From an uncultured Pelagibacteraceae bacterium (lineage in GTDB: Bacteria; Pseudomonadota; Alphaproteobacteria; Pelagibacterales; Pelagibacteraceae): 52,812 nt of DNA. Position 1 is the first letter of the stretch; the number at the start of each line of letters is the position of its first letter. The notes under the pieces are model-generated. The model was given only the letters and a program-made list of their open reading frames with translations. It was not told the origin of the DNA and did no database searches. Both the position numbers and the translations under genes were made by a program. Below are positions 48,298 to 52,812 of the stretch, one piece after another. The stretch is from positions 1-52,812 of the forward strand of contig CACANS010000005.1 in the NCBI GenBank assembly GCA_902533945.1, read 5' to 3'.

Positions 48298-49083
48298 CTA
48301 TCCTCCTAAAAATAATCTACCAACGTCTGGGTTATTTAATAAATCCTCACCTTTTCCAGCGATAGCAGTCTCTCCTGAAACTAAAACATATCCTATATCT
48401 GCAAATTCCAAACCTTTTTTTGCATTTTGTTCAACTAAAATAATTGTCTTTTTTTCATTTTGCTGAAGATCTCTCAATATTTCAAAGACCATTTGAATAT
48501 ATCTAGGTTCTAAACCGATGGATGGTTCATCCACTAATAATACTGAAGGTTTCATAACTAGAGCTCTAGAAATTTCTAACAATCTTCTCTCTCCACCAGA
48601 TAAAACTTTTGCGGGTTGATTTCTTCTATTTCTTAATCTTTCATATTTTTGTAAAACCTTTTCTGCTTCCTCGTAAGACTCTTCAGTTTTATCTTTTATA
48701 TATCCTCCCATTAGCAAATTTTCTTCGACGGTCATATCTGGAAAAACTGAATTATCTTGCAAAATATATGCTATTCCATAATTTTTTAATTTTTCTGCAG
48801 GAGTTTGATTGGTTATATCTTTGCCATCTATTTCTATTTTTCCTTTAAATATATTTGTAAATCCATAAATTGAATGAAGTATTGTAGATTTACCTGCTCC
48901 ATTTGGACCAATTAAGCAAAGTGATTGAGCTTTACTTACATATAAATCTAAATTATGTAGAATTTCCATCTTGCCATAGCCTGCTGATAAGTTGCTAATT
49001 TTCAAATGAACATTTGATGACGAAAGTTTTTTTAAATCTTCTGCTTGAGGTGCTTTTCCAAGAACTGAATATTGATCTGACAT
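48298..49083 (-). CDS. ABC transporter ATP-binding protein (LivF-like)
   Basis: GPNGAGKSTILHSIYG, LSGGERRLLEISRALVMKPSVLLVDEPSIGLEP. Confidence 0.96.
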   Translation of the reverse strand: MSDQYSVLGKAPQAEDLKKLSSSNVHLKISNLSAGYGKMEILHNLDLYVSKAQSLCLIGPNGAGKSTILHSIYGFTNIFKGKIEIDGKDITNQTPAEKLKNYGIAYILQDNSVFPDMTVEENLLMGGYIKDKTEESYEEAEKVLQKYERLRNRRNQPAKVLSGGERRLLEISRALVMKPSVLLVDEPSIGLEPRYIQMVFEILRDLQQNEKKTIILVEQNAKKGLEFADIGYVLVSGETAIAGKGEDLLNNPDVGRLFLGG

Positions 49084-49823
49084 TATTGTGCTCCTAAGTA
49101 AGCATCTATAACACGCTTATCATTTTTAATTTCTTCTGGTGTTCCATTTGCTAAGAGCTCTCCATGAGCTAAACAAAAAATATTCTGTGCCAATGACATT
49201 ATAACTCTCATGTTATGTTCAATTACTAAAAGAGTAATATTAAATTCTTTATTTACCTTTATTAATCTATCTATAATTCCATTTATCAAAGTTGGATTAA
49301 TTCCTGCGGTAGGTTCATCAAGCAATAACATTTTTGGTTCATTCATTAATGCCATAGCTAATTCTAAAAGTTTTTGCTGACCAAATGATAAATCACCCGC
49401 TCTTAATTTTCTCTTTTGATACAAACCCACAAAGTTTAATAAGTTTTCGGCTTTGTCATTTAACTCAGGTGGTATTTTGGAAAAAACAGATAATAGACCT
49501 TCTTTATTTGTTTTATTGCTAATTAGCATATTGTCTATACAATTTAATTTGCCATAAATTCTTGTTTGTTGAAAAGTTCTTAACAAACCTAGTTTTGCAA
49601 CGACAGGAACTGGTAATTGTGAAACTTCTGTTCCATTAAATTTAATTGAACCACTATCAATTGGGTGTGTTCCAACTATAGAATTAAATAAAGTTGTTTT
49701 TCCTGAACCGTTTGGTCCTATTAATCCTACAATTGAACCTTGTTCAACCGACATTGATATATCAACGTTTGCTTTAACTCCGCCAAAAAATTTACTTACA
49801 TTTTTTACTTCTAGAATGCTCAT
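49083..49823 (-). CDS. ABC transporter ATP-binding protein (LivG-like)
   Basis: GPNGSGKTTLFNSIVG, RTFQQTRIYGKLNCIDNM, LSFGQQKLLELAMALM, DEPTAGINP. Confidence 0.96.
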   Translation of the reverse strand: MSILEVKNVSKFFGGVKANVDISMSVEQGSIVGLIGPNGSGKTTLFNSIVGTHPIDSGSIKFNGTEVSQLPVPVVAKLGLLRTFQQTRIYGKLNCIDNMLISNKTNKEGLLSVFSKIPPELNDKAENLLNFVGLYQKRKLRAGDLSFGQQKLLELAMALMNEPKMLLLDEPTAGINPTLINGIIDRLIKVNKEFNITLLVIEHNMRVIMSLAQNIFCLAHGELLANGTPEEIKNDKRVIDAYLGAQ

Positions 49824-50875
49824 TTCAAAGTTACTTGTGCCTTTCTGTCTGCTTCATCAACTACTTCTCCAAATTTTTCAGGATATTTTTCTCTTAGCCA
49901 GCCCATAATTCCTTCTGGAAAAAAAACAACAATAACAACAATTAAAACTCCTAAAGCAACGTACTGCCATCCTAAAAAGAAAGTCCAAAATCCTTCTTTA
50001 AAAATATGAAATACTGTTGCTCCAATAACTGGTCCCCATAATGTTCCTTTTCCACCGAGTATTGCCATCAATACCATGAACACACCAAATGTTGGTCCGG
50101 CAAAAGCTACTTCAATGGGTTCAATATAACCAACCATGTTTCCCATTAATCCTCCTGCCATTCCAACAAAGAATGCAGAAACCATCCATCCAATAATTTT
50201 ATATCTCATTGTATAAATTCCCATTGCTTCAGCTTTATCTTCGTTGTCTCTAATTGCATTTAAAACTAATCCAAATCTTGTTGAGTAAGCCCATTTTAAA
50301 AATATAAAAGTTGCTATTACTAAAATAAAACAAACGAAATAAAAGAATTCTGATCTAAATTCTGTATGTCCTATATTTTTTGGCCAGGGTGGCATTGTCA
50401 TTCCTTGGCCAGCTCCAATTAATTCTATTCCACCAGCTATTTCACCTGCTGCAATTCCAAGACCTAATGTGCAGATTGCAAAATAATGTCCTCTTAGTCC
50501 AAGAATTCCATAACCAATTAATCCAGCGATTATCATTGGAACTATCCCTGCTAAAATTAATCCAACAAAAAAACCTTGAAAATATTGTGATGGTGTATGA
50601 ACAAATGTTTTCTCCCCTCCGGCTTCTGTCCATTCAGCTAAAGGAAAAAACATTCCTATTTGAATACTGGCGCACAAATACATTCCAACACCAAAAAAGA
50701 GTATATTTCCAAAAGTATTATAGCCCATCTGACCGCCTTGAACATCCCAAGTCATTGCGAGTACAATTAATATCCACAAAAAAGATATCTGAAGTTTATA
50801 AGCGGGAAATAGATATGGAGCGGCTAGACCAAAAATCAAAATAGCGGCATATAAAATTAAATTATTTTTTTTCAT
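49820..50875 (-). CDS. branched-chain amino-acid-type ABC transporter permease (LivM-like)
   Basis: GLRGHYFAICTLGLGIAAGEIAGG, YSTRFGLVLNAIRDNEDKAEAMGI, LGGKGTLWGPVIGA. Confidence 0.94.
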   Translation of the reverse strand: MKKNNLILYAAILIFGLAAPYLFPAYKLQISFLWILIVLAMTWDVQGGQMGYNTFGNILFFGVGMYLCASIQIGMFFPLAEWTEAGGEKTFVHTPSQYFQGFFVGLILAGIVPMIIAGLIGYGILGLRGHYFAICTLGLGIAAGEIAGGIELIGAGQGMTMPPWPKNIGHTEFRSEFFYFVCFILVIATFIFLKWAYSTRFGLVLNAIRDNEDKAEAMGIYTMRYKIIGWMVSAFFVGMAGGLMGNMVGYIEPIEVAFAGPTFGVFMVLMAILGGKGTLWGPVIGATVFHIFKEGFWTFFLGWQYVALGVLIVVIVVFFPEGIMGWLREKYPEKFGEVVDEADRKAQVTLK

Positions 50876-50876
50876 T

Positions 50877-51893
50877 TTAAAAATCTATTATTTTCTTAGA
50901 GTCATCTTTCATTATAAATTCTGCTTGTCTTTCAGAAATTAATTTTACAGATTTAAAACCGTCAATCTTTTCTATGAACTCATTAAGTTTTTTTCTACTT
51001 CTTTTGCTCATCTTCATGCCTGGTGCATTTACACCAACATCAATTATTATTTCCGCTCCATTTACGAAAGCATTAATATAACTTGATAAAACTTTACATT
51101 TACCAATCATCGCTTCTGTAACCCAGATAGGTTTTTTGATATTTAAACTTTTTAATAAACTAGAGAATTCATCTACCCAAAATTCTTTATCACACTTTCC
51201 GTCAGGAGGAGTTATGTGGTGTATAGCGGCTATATCAAAATGATCTTTTATTTTTGGTAAAGCTGATTTCCAATATTTTTTATTCTCAGGAAACATCCCT
51301 GCTGCACCAGCCATAATAATAACTGCATCTTTTTGTTTTGATTTAATTAATTTTGATGAAAAATTAAAAATTTCAACAAAATCTTCCTCTGTTCCTTTAA
51401 AAAACATTTTAAACTCAGGCTCATTCATTATTTGCCAATGAATAATAGGTTTAGTTAAACCTGGCATATCATTTTTGCCATCACCATTATAACGATCTAC
51501 TAGTTTTATAAGAAAATTTTTATAATCTTCCATTGAACACGGTTTGCTTAAATATTTTGTAAATTTTCTTCCAAATGGGCTCCTAGCTTTTTTTCTCTTA
51601 CATGATTTCTGTTCCCAATTTGCATGAGGCCAAATAGTTGCTATGGTTTTTTGATTATGTTCTTGTGCATAAACAACATATTTATCTGCTGCTTCCCAGG
51701 AAAAAAATCCTTTTTCCCTCTCAATTCCATTCCATATAAAAGGTCCAGGGTGAGGTCTTACCCACTGATTGTCTTTTCCTCTCATTCTTTCATCTCTTAA
51801 CTCTGTTAAGTCTCCAAATCTTGAATCAGCCACTGCCCACTTAGAAATTATGAGTGACATAATAATAAAAAAAATAAATTGAATTTTTTTCAT
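50877..51893 (-). CDS. secreted glycoside-hydrolase-like (clan GH-A type) TIM-barrel protein
   Basis: Signal peptide MKKIQFIFFIIMSLIISKWAVAD; IIHWQIMNEPEF (putative acid/base Glu) and KPIWVTEAMIG (putative nucleophile Glu). Confidence 0.7.
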   Translation of the reverse strand: MKKIQFIFFIIMSLIISKWAVADSRFGDLTELRDERMRGKDNQWVRPHPGPFIWNGIEREKGFFSWEAADKYVVYAQEHNQKTIATIWPHANWEQKSCKRKKARSPFGRKFTKYLSKPCSMEDYKNFLIKLVDRYNGDGKNDMPGLTKPIIHWQIMNEPEFKMFFKGTEEDFVEIFNFSSKLIKSKQKDAVIIMAGAAGMFPENKKYWKSALPKIKDHFDIAAIHHITPPDGKCDKEFWVDEFSSLLKSLNIKKPIWVTEAMIGKCKVLSSYINAFVNGAEIIIDVGVNAPGMKMSKRSRKKLNEFIEKIDGFKSVKLISERQAEFIMKDDSKKIIDF

Positions 51894-52783
51894 TTTAGAT
51901 ACTCTCTTTTTTTAGATAATTTAAATCTCCTATAAACAAGAATTAAAACTAATAGTAAAAATACTGAGCCAATTCTAAATTCTGTTCCTAGTATATAATC
52001 AGCAAATTCTTCAAAAACTCCTAGTCCCATGCCAGATAAAGCAACACCTGGTAAATTACCAAGCCCTGCAACAATAACTATCATGAAAGATCTGACTGTG
52101 TATGGAAGGCCAACATAAGGATGTAAGGTAAAAGTTATTGCAATTAATGAGCCTGCAACACCACAAAGTGCTGCATTTATTCCAAAAGTTGCTGCATAAA
52201 CTTTTTCTGTATCTACACCCAAAATTTTTGCTGCTCTCGCATTTTGAGCGGTTGCTCTTATCGCTCTACCTAATTTTGATTTACGCATATACATAACTAA
52301 TCCAATTGCAAAAATAACGCTAACAACTGCTGCAAATATTTTTGCATTAGGAAGAGTTACCATTCCATCAAAAAACATTGTTGTTCCAAAATTTGATTGA
52401 GCTACAACTACATCGGAACCAAAAATAAAATTCATTAGTTGTTGAGTTAAAATACTAATTCCAAATGTTGCTAGAATTGAAATAAATAAATCTCTGTCGA
52501 CAACTTTATTAATTACTAACTTGTATAAACCCCATCCAACAAAATACATAATTATTGGAGAAATGATGATTCCAAAACCTGGATGAATTCCCATTATATA
52601 CATAAAATAGGCAACATACCCGCCCATAATTACAAGTTCTCCTTGAGCAATATTAATTATATTCATAACACCCCATTGGAGTGCCATTCCATAAGCAATC
52701 AATGCAAATAGAATTCCTAAAAGAATTCCATCTAAGGATGCTTGCACCATTAATATTGGCGCCTGAAAAATTAGTAAGTCCAT
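51890..52783 (-). CDS. branched-chain amino-acid-type ABC transporter permease (LivH-like)
   Basis: ALQWGVMNIINIAQGELVIMGGYVAYF, GRAIRATAQNARAAKILGVDTEKVYAATFGINAALCGVAG. Confidence 0.95.
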   Translation of the reverse strand: MDLLIFQAPILMVQASLDGILLGILFALIAYGMALQWGVMNIINIAQGELVIMGGYVAYFMYIMGIHPGFGIIISPIIMYFVGWGLYKLVINKVVDRDLFISILATFGISILTQQLMNFIFGSDVVVAQSNFGTTMFFDGMVTLPNAKIFAAVVSVIFAIGLVMYMRKSKLGRAIRATAQNARAAKILGVDTEKVYAATFGINAALCGVAGSLIAITFTLHPYVGLPYTVRSFMIVIVAGLGNLPGVALSGMGLGVFEEFADYILGTEFRIGSVFLLLVLILVYRRFKLSKKREYLK

Positions 52784-52812
52784 AAAAAAAATGCCCCCGA
52801 TAAATTCGGGGG
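52784..52812 (-). terminator. terminator-like hairpin directly upstream of the LivH-like gene
   Basis: Minus strand CCCCCGA-ATTTA-TCGGGGG-CA-TTTTTTTT-ATG; 7-bp perfect GC-rich stem followed by 8 T. Confidence 0.75.

Noticed and set aside
50380-50844. 154-aa plus-strand ORF antisense to livM
   Set aside because: Leu/Gln-rich shadow translation; livM motifs are clear on the minus strand.
1-52812. Mobile elements, CRISPR arrays, tRNA/rRNA, toxin-antitoxin or phage-defence systems
   Set aside because: No direct-repeat arrays, transposase, integrase, tRNA-like folds or defence motifs seen in reading the window; a tRNAscan or defence-HMM search would settle this.

Overview
Very AT-rich, gene-dense bacterial window with short intergenic gaps. 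Gene content and style suggest a SAR11/Pelagibacterales-type alphaproteobacterium (inference). I support about 49 protein genes, one tandem glycine riboswitch and several hairpins or palindromes. I saw no rRNA, tRNA, CRISPR array, prophage or transposase. Main blocks: surA(partial)-pdxA-ksgA; gmk-acpP-fabG-fabD; rpsF-rpsR-rplI-dnaB; an MMPL transporter, cvpA and purF; a PhnZ-like HD protein; an AGAT-type amidinotransferase with an EamA transporter; moeA; a SufU-like protein and an HPP protein; Mo-independent NAD formate dehydrogenase; a TspO/SDR/DUF3833/CFA-synthase/DUF1365/amine-oxidase cluster resembling singlet-oxygen/furan-fatty-acid loci; gcvTHP with its riboswitch; pxpABC next to a TRAP transporter; and an ~11.7 kb minus-strand array with two liv-type ABC transporter sets around glaH, a secreted hydrolase and a secreted GH-like protein. 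Best second-look items: (1) a 12-bp helix in the gcvT leader that covers the gcvT start codon and competes with aptamer-2 P1; (2) a 36-aa sORF missing from the ORF track, joined by ATGA overlap to the hydrolase and overlapping the glaH start; (3) the light/singlet-oxygen-type lipid cluster without its usual regulators; (4) the liv/glaH/GH/hydrolase array; (5) hairpins at transporter gene junctions.
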